This document shows, piece by piece, positions 7,127 through 17,400 of a stretch of DNA of 64,000 bases. The position numbers were made by a program, and so were the translations under genes. Source of the DNA: CAZTGB01 sp964612965 (GTDB lineage Bacteria; Patescibacteriota; Microgenomatia; UBA8517). Each line of letters opens with the position of its first letter. Positions within the stretch are counted from its first letter, which is position 1. The notes under the pieces are model-generated. The model was not told the origin of the DNA. It was given only the letters and a program-made list of their open reading frames with translations, and ran no database searches. The stretch is from NCBI GenBank assembly GCA_964612965.1, contig CAZTGB010000002.1:25852-89851 (forward strand). Direction: 5' to 3'.

Positions 7127-7129
7127 TAC

Positions 7130-7549
7130 CTAATTATTCAACCTTTGGGGAATAAATTTATTACCTCCAAGCGTTGCTATAAGATCATTTGCTCTACGAA
7201 TAAGTTCGTCCCTTTCTTCTAAGGCCTCACCTTTGCTAGACGGAGTAGCAAAATACATGATTCCATCTTTACCTTTTGACGGAACTAATCCGACGAACAA
7301 CCCCGATTCGTCACCTTTTGATTCTACTACTCCTTTAAGTATATTGAAGTGAGCATCACTAAGCGGATCTTTCTCCCCATTAATTGCCGGGTAGAAAACA
7401 ACATTACTATCGACTACCACTTCAGATTCTGATTGTAATGTACCTTTTAATACAAGACGTATATCATTCACTGTCTTATCATCAAGTTGATCCCACTTTG
7501 GACCTGTTTGTTTTTGAAGTCCGTCTTCTTGAGGTGTCGGTTCTAGCAT
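7130..7549 (-). CDS. Hypothetical protein (139 aa) between fusA and tuf
   Basis: No family recognised. Acidic, soluble-looking, without membrane segments. It begins with a Pro/Gln-rich stretch (MLEPTPQEDGLQKQTGPKW) and has a mixed alpha/beta body (VVDSNVVFYPAING, GLFVGLVPSKGKDGIMYFAT) and a helical C-terminus (ERDELIRRANDLIATLGG). It lies 37 nt after fusA and just upstream of the tuf promoter. Probably read from the rpoB operon; function unknown. Confidence 0.65.
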   Translation of the reverse strand: MLEPTPQEDGLQKQTGPKWDQLDDKTVNDIRLVLKGTLQSESEVVVDSNVVFYPAINGEKDPLSDAHFNILKGVVESKGDESGLFVGLVPSKGKDGIMYFATPSSKGEALEERDELIRRANDLIATLGGNKFIPQRLNN

Positions 7550-7586
7550 TCTATCTGAATTATTTCACAAAAAATATCTATGTCAA

Positions 7587-9755
7587 TTATCCCCTAGGCA
7601 TCTCAATTTTCCCAGCCTTAGCAATAATCTGATCTGCAATATTTCTTGGCACCTCTTCATAATGAGAAGGTTCCATGTAGTAACTGGCTCGTCCTTGCGA
7701 AAGTGATCTCAATTTTGTTGCATACCCAGAAAGCTCTGCAAGAGGTGCTAATGCATTAATTACTGTCATTTGCCCTTTCTGTTCAGTTCCTGAAACTTGT
7801 GCACGCTTTGAAGAAAGGTCTCCAATAACATCCCCCATGAATTCGTCAGGAGTTGAAACCTCAACCTTCATGATAGGCTCAAGAAGAATCGGATCACATC
7901 TTCTAAATGCATCCTCAAGTGCCATTGATCCTGCGATCTTAAAGGCAATTTCAGAAGAGTCTACATCATGAAAGCTTCCATCGTAGACTACGGCTTTCAT
8001 ATCAACTATTGGAAATCCCGCAATAATTCCATTCTCCATCTTTTCTTTGATTCCCTTTTCAATTGGAGAAATGTATTCCTGAGGAATGGCACCACCCTTA
8101 ATCTCACTCTTGAATTCAAATCCCTCACCACGTCCCAAAGGTTCCAACCTAAGAAGCGCGTGTCCATACTGCCCACGACCTCCGGTTTGCCTAATGTATT
8201 TTCCTTCTCCCTCACCAATCTTCCTAATAGTTTCTTTGTATGCAACCTGTGGAGCTCCGGTTGTTGCTTCCACATTGAATTCTCTCTTCATGCGGTCTAC
8301 TAATACTTCAAGCTGAAGTTCACCCATTCCACTAATAATTGTTTGTCCTGTTTCAGGATTACTCTTTATTCTAAATGTTGGATCCTCATCAGAAAGCTTT
8401 CCAAGAGCTAGCCCCATCTTTTCCTGATCAGATTTTGTTGCGGGTTCAATAGCAAGTGAAATAACTGGTTCCGGGAAGCTAATTGACTCAAGAAGTAGTG
8501 GATGAGAAGCCTCACAAATTGTGTCTCCAGTTGATGTGTCTTTAACTCCCACAACGGCTACAATCTCTCCAGCATATGCTTCCTCAATAAGCTCTCTTTG
8601 ATCTGCATGAAGTAATACTAACTTTCCAATTCTCTCTCCTTTTTGTTTTGTTGTGTTATATACTTCCTCTCCAGCCTTCATAACTCCAGAGTAAACTCTC
8701 ATATAAACCAAGCGCCCTACATGTGGATCTGTCATGACTTTAAAAGCAACGGCAGAAAGCGGGGCTTCGTTCTTTCGTTCACGAGTTTCTATCTCTCCAG
8801 TTTTTGGATTAATTCCGGAAACAGGGGGAAGATCTGTAGGGGAAGGTAAATACTCAACAACTCCATTAAGAAGTAGTTGACTCTCAGCTGTTCTATTATC
8901 TCCTCCGAATACTGGAAAGAATTTACCTGATATAACTCCTTTTCTTATAGCCCTTTTAATTATTACTTCATCAAGTTCCTGACCTTCTAAGTATTTACTT
9001 AGAGCCTCATCATCAAATTCGGCAACTTTTTCAAGAAGCTCACTTCTGTATTTATTTGCCATATCAACCAAATCGGCTGGAATCTCTTCTTCTGTTAGAC
9101 TGTGATCTCCTACCTCCTTATAAGTAAGCGCCTTCATGGTAACCAAATCAACAACTCCACGATGGGCATGTTCCTGACCTATTGGAATAATAACCGGACA
9201 AGCATTTGCTCCAAGTCTTTCATGAATAGATTTAATCGACCCTTCAAAGTCCGCCCCAATAAGGTTTAATTTATTAAGTACACAAATTCTTGGAACATTA
9301 TATTTATCAGCCTGTCTCCAAACAGTTTCAGATTGAGATTCAACTCCGGTTCTTCCATCAAATACCATGACAGCTCCGTCCAAAACGCGAAGTGATCGTT
9401 CAACTTCAGCGGTAAAATCAATGTGTCCTGGGGTATCAATTAGATTGATTCTGTAATGTCCAGACTCAACTGAGGTGGTTTTTTTTAAATCCCAAAAGGC
9501 AGTGATTGCAGCCGAAACAATCGTAATTCCTCGCTCTCTCTCCTGAGCCATCCAATCGGTAACCGTCGTTCCTTCATCAACGGACCCCTGTTTGTAAGTT
9601 CTTCCTGTTTCGAAAAGAAGTCTCTCGGTAGTCGTGGTCTTTCCAGCATCAATATGAGCAATAATCCCTATATTTCGGATTCTTTCCAATGGTACAACAC
9701 GGTCTTTTGTGGCCGTTGAGACTATTGCTGCTTTTTTCTTTGCTACTTCTGCCAT
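7587..9755 (-). CDS. fusA: Translation elongation factor G
   Basis: 722 residues with the full five-domain layout of EF-G, the translocation GTPase. P-loop AHIDAGKT at 33-40 after an extra N-terminal stretch of about 20-25 residues (MAEVAKKKAAIVSTATKDRV); DTPGH and NKLN motifs follow, and the domain IV/V segments GGRGQYGH and GYATKLRSLSQGRASY are present. It follows rpsG by 25 nt in the rpsL-rpsG-fusA order of the classic str operon. Confidence 0.97.
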   Translation of the reverse strand: MAEVAKKKAAIVSTATKDRVVPLERIRNIGIIAHIDAGKTTTTERLLFETGRTYKQGSVDEGTTVTDWMAQERERGITIVSAAITAFWDLKKTTSVESGHYRINLIDTPGHIDFTAEVERSLRVLDGAVMVFDGRTGVESQSETVWRQADKYNVPRICVLNKLNLIGADFEGSIKSIHERLGANACPVIIPIGQEHAHRGVVDLVTMKALTYKEVGDHSLTEEEIPADLVDMANKYRSELLEKVAEFDDEALSKYLEGQELDEVIIKRAIRKGVISGKFFPVFGGDNRTAESQLLLNGVVEYLPSPTDLPPVSGINPKTGEIETRERKNEAPLSAVAFKVMTDPHVGRLVYMRVYSGVMKAGEEVYNTTKQKGERIGKLVLLHADQRELIEEAYAGEIVAVVGVKDTSTGDTICEASHPLLLESISFPEPVISLAIEPATKSDQEKMGLALGKLSDEDPTFRIKSNPETGQTIISGMGELQLEVLVDRMKREFNVEATTGAPQVAYKETIRKIGEGEGKYIRQTGGRGQYGHALLRLEPLGRGEGFEFKSEIKGGAIPQEYISPIEKGIKEKMENGIIAGFPIVDMKAVVYDGSFHDVDSSEIAFKIAGSMALEDAFRRCDPILLEPIMKVEVSTPDEFMGDVIGDLSSKRAQVSGTEQKGQMTVINALAPLAELSGYATKLRSLSQGRASYYMEPSHYEEVPRNIADQIIAKAGKIEMPRG

Positions 9756-9780
9756 AAATCCGATTACAAACCACTGAAGG

Positions 9781-10260
9781 TTACCATTTAAAATGCGAAA
9801 AAGCGCGGTTAATTTCTGCTAATTTTTCCATATCCATTCTCTTTTTAACTGATCCGCCCTCACCCTTTGAAGCATCCATTATCTCAGCTGCTAATTTCTC
9901 AGCATAAGTATGAAATTCCGAATTTGATTTCTTGTTAGCAATCTCAACTAACCAACGAATTGCCAAAGATTCTTTCCTGGGACCCCTTACTGGTTGTGGA
10001 ACTTGATATGCAGCTCCTCCAACACGTCTAGATCTAACCTCCATTGAAGGCTTGATATTTTCAATCGCGGCAACAAAAAGTTTCACTGGATCTTCTTTTG
10101 TTTTTTCGCGGATAATCTCAAGTGCTTCATAAATTTCTTTCTGTGCAACAGTTTTCTTTCCATCTCGCATGGATCTGTTTATTAACTTTGTCACAAGAAC
10201 ATTTCCGTAAATCGGATCTATCTCAATTTTTCTTGGTCTTGTAACCCCTCGTCTTGCCAT
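9781..10260 (-). CDS. rpsG: 30S ribosomal protein S7
   Basis: 159 residues, normal length. S7 nucleates assembly of the 30S head and contacts the E site. It begins MARRGVTRPRKIEIDPIYGN and shows the conserved KPSMEVRSRRVGGAAYQVPQ region and the SKGEGGSVKKRMDMEKLAE helix. It lies 9 nt after rpsL. No Shine-Dalgarno is visible before the ATG. Confidence 0.97.
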   Translation of the reverse strand: MARRGVTRPRKIEIDPIYGNVLVTKLINRSMRDGKKTVAQKEIYEALEIIREKTKEDPVKLFVAAIENIKPSMEVRSRRVGGAAYQVPQPVRGPRKESLAIRWLVEIANKKSNSEFHTYAEKLAAEIMDASKGEGGSVKKRMDMEKLAEINRAFSHFKW

Positions 10261-10269
10261 ATTTATGTA

Positions 10270-10692
10270 TTAAGCCTTTACGGCCTGCCCTTTCTTTGCT
10301 CCATACTTACTTCTTCCTTTTTGTCTTCCAACTACCCCAGTTGTATCAAATTTTCCCCTCACCACTTTATAACGTACTCCCGGAAGATCCTTAACTCGTC
10401 CTCCGCGAACCATTACAATCGAATGCTCTGCAAGTTCATGTCCCTCTCCGGAAATGTGCGCTGTAACCTCCTGTTTGTTTGAAAGTCTAACTCTGGCAAC
10501 TTTACGCAGAGCCGAGTTAGGTTTTCTGGGTGTCATTGTTCGAACTGAAAGAATAACTCCGCGCTTAAAAGGAGATGCATTCTCCTTAAAAATTCTATCT
10601 TTAGCATTAAACCATCTTTTAAGTGAAGTTGTTTTGGCTTTCTTGCCAAGTCTTGCGCGTCCTTTTCTGGTTAATTGATTAATCGTTGGCAT
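10270..10692 (-). CDS. rpsL: 30S ribosomal protein S12
   Basis: 140 residues; S12 is the decoding-centre protein in which streptomycin-resistance changes occur. Start MPTINQLTRKGR, the TPRKPNSALRKVARVRLS segment with the conserved KPNSA loop, and HELAEHSIVMVRGGRVKDLP are all present. The gene follows rpoC by 2 nt, so the str operon is fused to rpoBC in a single unit. Confidence 0.97.
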   Translation of the reverse strand: MPTINQLTRKGRARLGKKAKTTSLKRWFNAKDRIFKENASPFKRGVILSVRTMTPRKPNSALRKVARVRLSNKQEVTAHISGEGHELAEHSIVMVRGGRVKDLPGVRYKVVRGKFDTTGVVGRQKGRSKYGAKKGQAVKA

Positions 10693-10694
10693 AC

Positions 10695-13600
10695 TTATTT
10701 GTTTTGAGAAATTTGTGCTCTTTCTGGTGAAACCGGTATAAGCCTTCCAATAATGACGTTTTCCTTAAGTCCCAAAAGTCTATCTTCTCGTCCAAGAAGA
10801 GAACTCTCGGTAAGTACATCAGTTGTCTGCTCAAAAGAGGCTGCAGATAACCAGCTGTCTGTATAAAGTGATCGCCTTGTAATACCCAAAATGATTTGCT
10901 GGGCGCTCGCAGGCTCTCCTCCAGCCGCCAATGTTTTCTCATTCTCTTCTTCAAAGGTAGTCTTACTTACCAAATCTCCCGGCAAAAATATTGTATCTCC
11001 AGGGGTAACAATTCTAACCTCATCACTCATCTTTTTAGCAATTACTTCAAAATGTTTGTCATTTATAGGAATTCCCTGGCTTTCATATACTCTTTGAATC
11101 TCGTGTACTAAGTACTCTTGAGCCGCTCGAAGACCTCTAATGGAAAGGATGTCTTTAATATCAAGCGGTCCTTGAGATAGAGCTGTTCCTGAATCAAGAA
11201 GTTCACCATCTTTTATGGCCAACTGAAGAGTTTTTGGAATTATATATTCGCGCTCTTCCTTTGGTGATCCCTTTGAAGTAATTGTAACTTTCCAACCTTC
11301 ATCACTTTCGTTAACTCTAACGCGTCCTGCAATCTCAGATAAAGCCGAAACTACTTTTGGAGTTCTACTTTCAACAAGCTCCTCAACACGAGGTAATCCC
11401 TGTGTAACGTCAACCCCAACCATTCCAGCTGCGTGCTTAGTACGAAGTGTAAGCTGAGTTCCCGGCTCTCCAATCGACTGAGCAGCAACAACTCCAACAG
11501 GCATTCCAATTTCAACAGGTTTCTTGGTTCCCAAGTCCCAGCCATAACACTTTGAACACATTCCATAGCGAGTGTCACAAGAAAGTGGGGATCTAATTGT
11601 TACTTCAGTTATATTGGCTTCGTCAATTTGTTTTGCGGCAGCCTCATCAAGTAGATCTCCAGCCACAAACATAGCTTTCTTTGATCCTTTTGCCACAACA
11701 TCTTGGGCGATGAATCTTCCAGTTAATCTTTGTGCAAAAGATACTGTCCTAACGTTTTTATTAATTACAAATCCATTCTTGGTTCCACAATCCTCAACAC
11801 GAATTATCATGTCGTGAGCAACATCAACAAGTCTACGAGTTAAGTATCCCGCATCAGCCGTTTTAATGGCTGTGTCAGTAAGTCCCTTTCTTGATCCTCT
11901 ACCTGATGTTACATATTCGAAGATTGAAAGACCTTCACGGAAATTAGACTTAATTGGAAGCTCGACAATTTTTCCAAGCGGATCAACCACAAGTCCGCGA
12001 ATTGCAGCAAGCTGCTTAACTTGATCGCGTGATGCCCGACCCACTTTAGCATCGATGACAACACGAATAGGGTTAGTAGCTTCAAGCTCATCCCAAGTTT
12101 TATCAGCAAGCTCCTCACTAGTCTCGATCCAGACCTCCTGAGTAAGACGTCTCTTTTCCTCAGCAGTAATAAGTCCTTGAGCAAAGTTATCATCTATCTC
12201 AGAAACTTTCGAGTCAGCCTCTTCCAAAAACTTCGCCTTTCCAGGATGAACTTTGGCATCAAATACTCCAAATGATAGTCCAGAAATAGTTCCTCCGTAA
12301 AAACCTAAATCCTTAATATCATCAACCATTTGAACCACGCGGTCCCGAGAGCAGCTTGAGTAAGCCTTCTCAAACAATTTTTTAATAATTGTTGATGTCA
12401 CAGATTCATTAACAAAATCAAAATTTTCAGGGAGTACTTCATTGAAAAGTATCCTCCCAGGTGTAGTTTCAACGATCTTGGAATCAATCATTATTTTAAC
12501 CTTTTGTCTAACCCCAACTTTATTTGACTGATAAGCTGTTATGACCTCATCACGACTTCCAAAAATTGATTTACATTCTGCAACTAATGCGTCTTCACTT
12601 GTTAAGTAATAAACACCAAGAGCAATTTCCTTTGATGAAGGTGTTGCAGCTGGGCCTCCATCAGAAGGGCGTAGAAGGTTATTTTCAGGAAGCATTAAAG
12701 TTTTTGCTTCTTCAATTGCGCGTGCACTAAGAGGAACATGTACAGCCATTTGATCTCCATCAAAGTCAGCATTGAAAGCTGCACAAACTGTAGGATGAAG
12801 ACGAATAGCACTCCCCTCAATCAAAACCGGATAAAAAGCTTGGATAGAAAGCTTATGAAGAGTTGGTGCGCGGTTAAGTAAAACCGGATGATCTTTTGTA
12901 ATTTCTTCCAAGATATCAAATACTTCCGCAGGTCTTCGTTCCAATAAATTCTTTGCACTTTTAACATTAGGCGCAATTCCTCTTGCAATCATTTCGCGAA
13001 GTACAAATGGCTTAAACATTTCAAGAGCCATATCCTTAGGAAGTCCACATTGGGTAAGTTTAAGCTCGGGTCCTACTATAATTACGCTACGTCCCGAATA
13101 GTCAACACGTTTTCCAAGAAGATTTTGTCTAAATCTTCCTTGCTTCCCACGAAGCATGTCACTCAAAGATCTAAGTGGCTGCCTACCTCTTGATTTTCTT
13201 GTAGCTTTCCTTTGTGATTGATCAATCAAAGAATCAACCGCTTCCTGCAACATTCTTTTTTCATTTCTTAAGATTATTTCGGGAGCTCCTAAACTCATCA
13301 AATGTTTAAGGCGATTATTTCTGTTAATCACTCTTCTATAGAGATCATTTAAATCACTTGTTGCAAAACGCCCCCCCGAAAGCTGAACCATAGGGCGAAG
13401 GTCTGGAGGGAGTACTGGCAAGACTTTAAGCACCATGGACTTAGGATCAATCTTGGCTCGCCTTAGGCCATCAATCAACTTAAGTCTTTTAACTAACTTT
13501 ACATACCGGGAGCTTCCACCTTTAATTGTTGCTACTTCTTCTTTAAGTGATTTTGAAAGCTCTTCCAAGTTAAGTTTCTCAATTGCAGAAAGAACCGCAT

Positions 13601-14420
13601 CAGCGCCCATCTTTGCTGTGAAAAAGTCGCTTGCTCCATGATTTGAAAGCTCATCATATTCTTCCTCACTCAAAATACTTAGTGTTTTAAGCGCCTTAAC
13701 AACTGAGGCTAAGTTCTCAAAAAGTTGTTCGGTTTTACCAACCGTTGATCTCTCTTCTTCATTGACTGCAGCTTCTTTCTTTCTTAAATCAAGTTCTATT
13801 TCACTAATTGCTAGTGACAATTGTTCTTTGTTCTTAATCTTTTCTTCAATCTTCTTTTTAGCATTAGCTCCCTCAATATTTAACGCTTCGCGTCGTACTT
13901 TATAACTTTCAGCAATTTCGCTAAGTCTTTCGTCTTTAACTTTTTGTACGCTCTTCAAAGCCTCTTTCTTAGCATCTTCATTAACATCAATTACCAAATA
14001 TCTCGCAAAATAAATTACTTGTTCAATCCCGCGTGGCGCAACTCCTAAAATAAGAGAGATCTTGCTTGGAGCTCCCTTGAAAAACCACACATGTGCAGTA
14101 GGGGTGGCAAGAGTGATGTGCCCCATTCTTTCTCGTCTAACTCTACTTTGTGTAACTTCAACTCCACATTTGTCACAAATCACACCTTTATATCTAATTC
14201 TTTTATACTTCCCACAATAACACTCCCAGTCTTTAGTTGGACCAAAAATTCTTTCATCAAAAAGTCCATCTTTTTCAGGTTTAAGTGTTCTGTAATTAAT
14301 AGTTTCTGGTTTTGTAACCTCACCGCGAGACCAGGCACGAATTTCATCTGGCGAGGCAAGACGCACCACCAAACTTCTAAAATCACTCAAATTTCTTAAA
14401 TCGTTTAATTGGTTATCCAT
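10695..14420 (-). CDS. rpoC: DNA-directed RNA polymerase subunit beta'
   Basis: 1241 residues, full length for a compact beta'. N-terminal zinc-binding region at about 67-86 (CYCGKYKR ... CDKCG), catalytic NADFDGDQ near residue 548 with its three Mg-binding aspartates, second zinc site at about 947-960 (CDTRYGMCSKC), and the trigger-loop segment GEPGTQLTLRTKHAAG near 984. A long coiled-coil region occupies about 155-260. It follows rpoB by 4 nt. Confidence 0.98.
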   Translation of the reverse strand: MDNQLNDLRNLSDFRSLVVRLASPDEIRAWSRGEVTKPETINYRTLKPEKDGLFDERIFGPTKDWECYCGKYKRIRYKGVICDKCGVEVTQSRVRRERMGHITLATPTAHVWFFKGAPSKISLILGVAPRGIEQVIYFARYLVIDVNEDAKKEALKSVQKVKDERLSEIAESYKVRREALNIEGANAKKKIEEKIKNKEQLSLAISEIELDLRKKEAAVNEEERSTVGKTEQLFENLASVVKALKTLSILSEEEYDELSNHGASDFFTAKMGADAVLSAIEKLNLEELSKSLKEEVATIKGGSSRYVKLVKRLKLIDGLRRAKIDPKSMVLKVLPVLPPDLRPMVQLSGGRFATSDLNDLYRRVINRNNRLKHLMSLGAPEIILRNEKRMLQEAVDSLIDQSQRKATRKSRGRQPLRSLSDMLRGKQGRFRQNLLGKRVDYSGRSVIIVGPELKLTQCGLPKDMALEMFKPFVLREMIARGIAPNVKSAKNLLERRPAEVFDILEEITKDHPVLLNRAPTLHKLSIQAFYPVLIEGSAIRLHPTVCAAFNADFDGDQMAVHVPLSARAIEEAKTLMLPENNLLRPSDGGPAATPSSKEIALGVYYLTSEDALVAECKSIFGSRDEVITAYQSNKVGVRQKVKIMIDSKIVETTPGRILFNEVLPENFDFVNESVTSTIIKKLFEKAYSSCSRDRVVQMVDDIKDLGFYGGTISGLSFGVFDAKVHPGKAKFLEEADSKVSEIDDNFAQGLITAEEKRRLTQEVWIETSEELADKTWDELEATNPIRVVIDAKVGRASRDQVKQLAAIRGLVVDPLGKIVELPIKSNFREGLSIFEYVTSGRGSRKGLTDTAIKTADAGYLTRRLVDVAHDMIIRVEDCGTKNGFVINKNVRTVSFAQRLTGRFIAQDVVAKGSKKAMFVAGDLLDEAAAKQIDEANITEVTIRSPLSCDTRYGMCSKCYGWDLGTKKPVEIGMPVGVVAAQSIGEPGTQLTLRTKHAAGMVGVDVTQGLPRVEELVESRTPKVVSALSEIAGRVRVNESDEGWKVTITSKGSPKEEREYIIPKTLQLAIKDGELLDSGTALSQGPLDIKDILSIRGLRAAQEYLVHEIQRVYESQGIPINDKHFEVIAKKMSDEVRIVTPGDTIFLPGDLVSKTTFEEENEKTLAAGGEPASAQQIILGITRRSLYTDSWLSAASFEQTTDVLTESSLLGREDRLLGLKENVIIGRLIPVSPERAQISQNK

Positions 14421-14424
14421 ATAA

Positions 14425-17400
14425 TTAAATTTTTACCTCCTCTATTTCCATTGGGCTTTCATCGGCTACAAGATCATCTGTTACAACTACTTCAGCCCCC
14501 GCTATTTTAGCTAATTCAAGTCCTGCTTCCAAATTCATGGCTTCCTCTTTTTCATAGCTTACACCTCGAGGTTCAATAGATAGACCAAGTGAGTTAAGCT
14601 CGCGAACTAAAACTTTGAATGATTCAGGAATAGTAGCTTCAGGAATATCAGTTCCCTTAACAATAGCCTCAAACGCCTTGGCACGACCCATGACATCGTC
14701 TGATTTAATAGTCAACATCTCCTGAAGAGTATGTGACGCCCTGTGTGCTTCAAGTGCCCAGACTTCCATCTCTCCCAAACGCTGACCTCCCATTTGAGCT
14801 TTTCCTCCAAGTGGCTGTTGAGTAACTAAAGAGTATGGACCGGTGGATCTGGCATGAGTCTTGTCCTCAACCATATGAGTCAACTTCATAATGTAATTAA
14901 TTCCAACTACAGTATCTTCCAAGAAAGCCTCTCCTGTTCTTCCATCATATAATCTTGTTTTTCCGTTAACAGGAAGCCCTGCTTCCTTAAGTTCTTTTGC
15001 AATTACTTCTTGGTCAAATTTATCAAATACTGGAAGTGCTCCCTTTTCGCCCTTTTTACTTAATGCCCAACCCAAATGGGTCTCCATAAGCTGCCCCAAA
15101 TTCATACGAGACAAAACCGAAAGCGGAGAGATAACAATATCAACCGGAGTTCCGTCACTCAAATAAGGCATATCAGCAACCGGTGTAATTTTGGCAACAA
15201 CCCCCTTGTTGCCATGCCTCCCAGCAACTTTATCTCCAACTGTAATCTTTCTAATTTGGGCAACTTTAACTATTACTTTCCTTATCACTCCCGGTCCCAG
15301 TTCATCCCCCGAATCGCGATCTAAAATTTGTACATCAACAACTATTCCTTTTTCTCCGTGCGGAACACGAAGAGATGTATCACGTACTTCACGCGCTTTC
15401 TCTCCAAAAATAGCGCGGAGAAGTCTTTCCTCACTAGTAAGTTCAGTTTCCCCTTTAGGAGCAATCTTTCCAACTAAGATGTCTCCTGGTGTAACTTCTG
15501 CTCCAATTACAACAATTCCATCGCTTCCCAAGTTTGCAAGTTGGTCCTCAGACACGTTTGGAATGTCGCTTGTTATCTCTTCCGGTCCTAATTTTGTGTC
15601 AACGACCTCAGCATCATATTCTTCAATATGGATCGAGGTTAATAGATCATCTTTTACCAATCTATCAGAAACCAAAATGGCGTCTTCAAACCCATAACCT
15701 CCATAATTTGCGTAAGCAATAACTAAGTTGCGTCCCAATCCAAGCTCTCCGTTTTGTGAAGCTGGGCCATCTATTAACAAATCTCCCTCACTAACCCTCT
15801 GTCCTGGGAATGCTCTAACTATCTGATTGTAACAAGTCGAATGAGCAGTTCTTCTAAATTTAGTTAAGCTATAAACCTCTTTCTTTCCATTATCTGATAT
15901 CTCTATATCCTCATCAATTTCAACACCCTTCTCATCAACCTTCTTGTCTAATTTAATTATTACACGCTCCGCATCGGCATACTCAACCACTCCAGCATTT
16001 CTTGCGCGAAGTACCCTTCCCATACCAGAGGCAATTATTGATTCCATTCCAGTTCCTACAACCGGGGACTCTGGATTAACAAGAGGTACACTCTGGCACT
16101 GCATATTAGAACCCATTAGGGCACGATTTCCTTCATCATTCGCCAAAAATGGAATAAGAGAAGCGGAAGCTCCTATAACCTGTCTTGGAGTTACATCCAT
16201 ATAATCAACCAGTTCACTTACCCCTTCAATAAACTTGGTCATATGGCGAAGAGGAACTCTTTTATCTGTCAATGTCCCGTCTTTATCAATTCCGACCCCG
16301 GAATGTGTAATATAGAAATTCTCTTCATCGTCAGCGGTTAAATAATCAATTTGATCTGTTACACGAGCTACAGTTTTACCGCCTTTTTTGACTTTTTCTA
16401 CTTTTCTATACGGAGTTTCAATAAATCCATGCTCATTAACTCTTGCATAAAGTGCCAAGTAGGTAACAAGTCCGATGTTTGGCCCTTCCGGAGACCTAAC
16501 AGGATCAATTCTTCCGTATTGAGAAGCGTTAATATCGCGAATCGAGAAAGAAGCGCGTTCACGGTTTATTCCACCAGGGCCTAGTACTGAAACTCTTCTT
16601 AAATTATCAACTTCGCTAAGGGGATTTGTGTCATCTAAAATTGCTGAAAGCTGATTGCTTCTAAAAAATTCATTAAGTGAGGCAATTAAAGGTCTGGCAT
16701 TAATTAAGTTTGCAGGAACAGGACGGTCATCGGGTGAAATCAAACTCATTTTTTCTTTAATTGAGCGTTCCAAGCGAAGAAGTCCCACACGAAATGCGTT
16801 TATAGCAACAAGTTCTCCAACTCGTCTTAATCTTCGATTACTAAGATGGTCAATATCATCAACTTTCCCCTCACCGTTTTGAAGTCCAATCAAGTAACTA
16901 AGAGCAGCCACAATATCTGCCTTTGTTAATACCCAAGTATTTTTCTCGTTAGGAAGAGTTAGTCCTAAACGTTTGTTTATTTTAAATCTTCCGACTTTCC
17001 CCAAATCATATCGCCTTGGATCTAAAAATAAACTTTCAAAAAGTCCTTCAGCGTTTTCAAGTACAACAGGCTCACCCGGTCTTAATTTCCTATAAATATC
17101 AAGGAGAGCATCTTCTTTAGTCTTGGTTATGTCTTTAGTAAGTGTGGCTGTAATGTATTTGTGATCTTTACTTTTATCTATTTCACTAAACGCAGCCATA
17201 ATTTCACTGTCGCTTTCAAGCCCCATTGCGCGAAGGAAAACAGTTGCTAAAACTTTACGTCTCCTATCAATTCTTGCATAAATAAGATCTCCCCTCGTTA
17301 CTTCAAATTCAAGCCAACTTCCATGGAGTGGCCTTGCCTCTGCTTTATAAAGTATTCTTCCACTTGAAGCATCAAGCTCACCTGAAAAATAAACTCCTGG

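Noticed and set aside
15191..15697. 168-aa plus-strand frame opposite rpoB
   Set aside because: Shadow of rpoB; Ser/Pro/Thr-biased composition typical of antisense translation.
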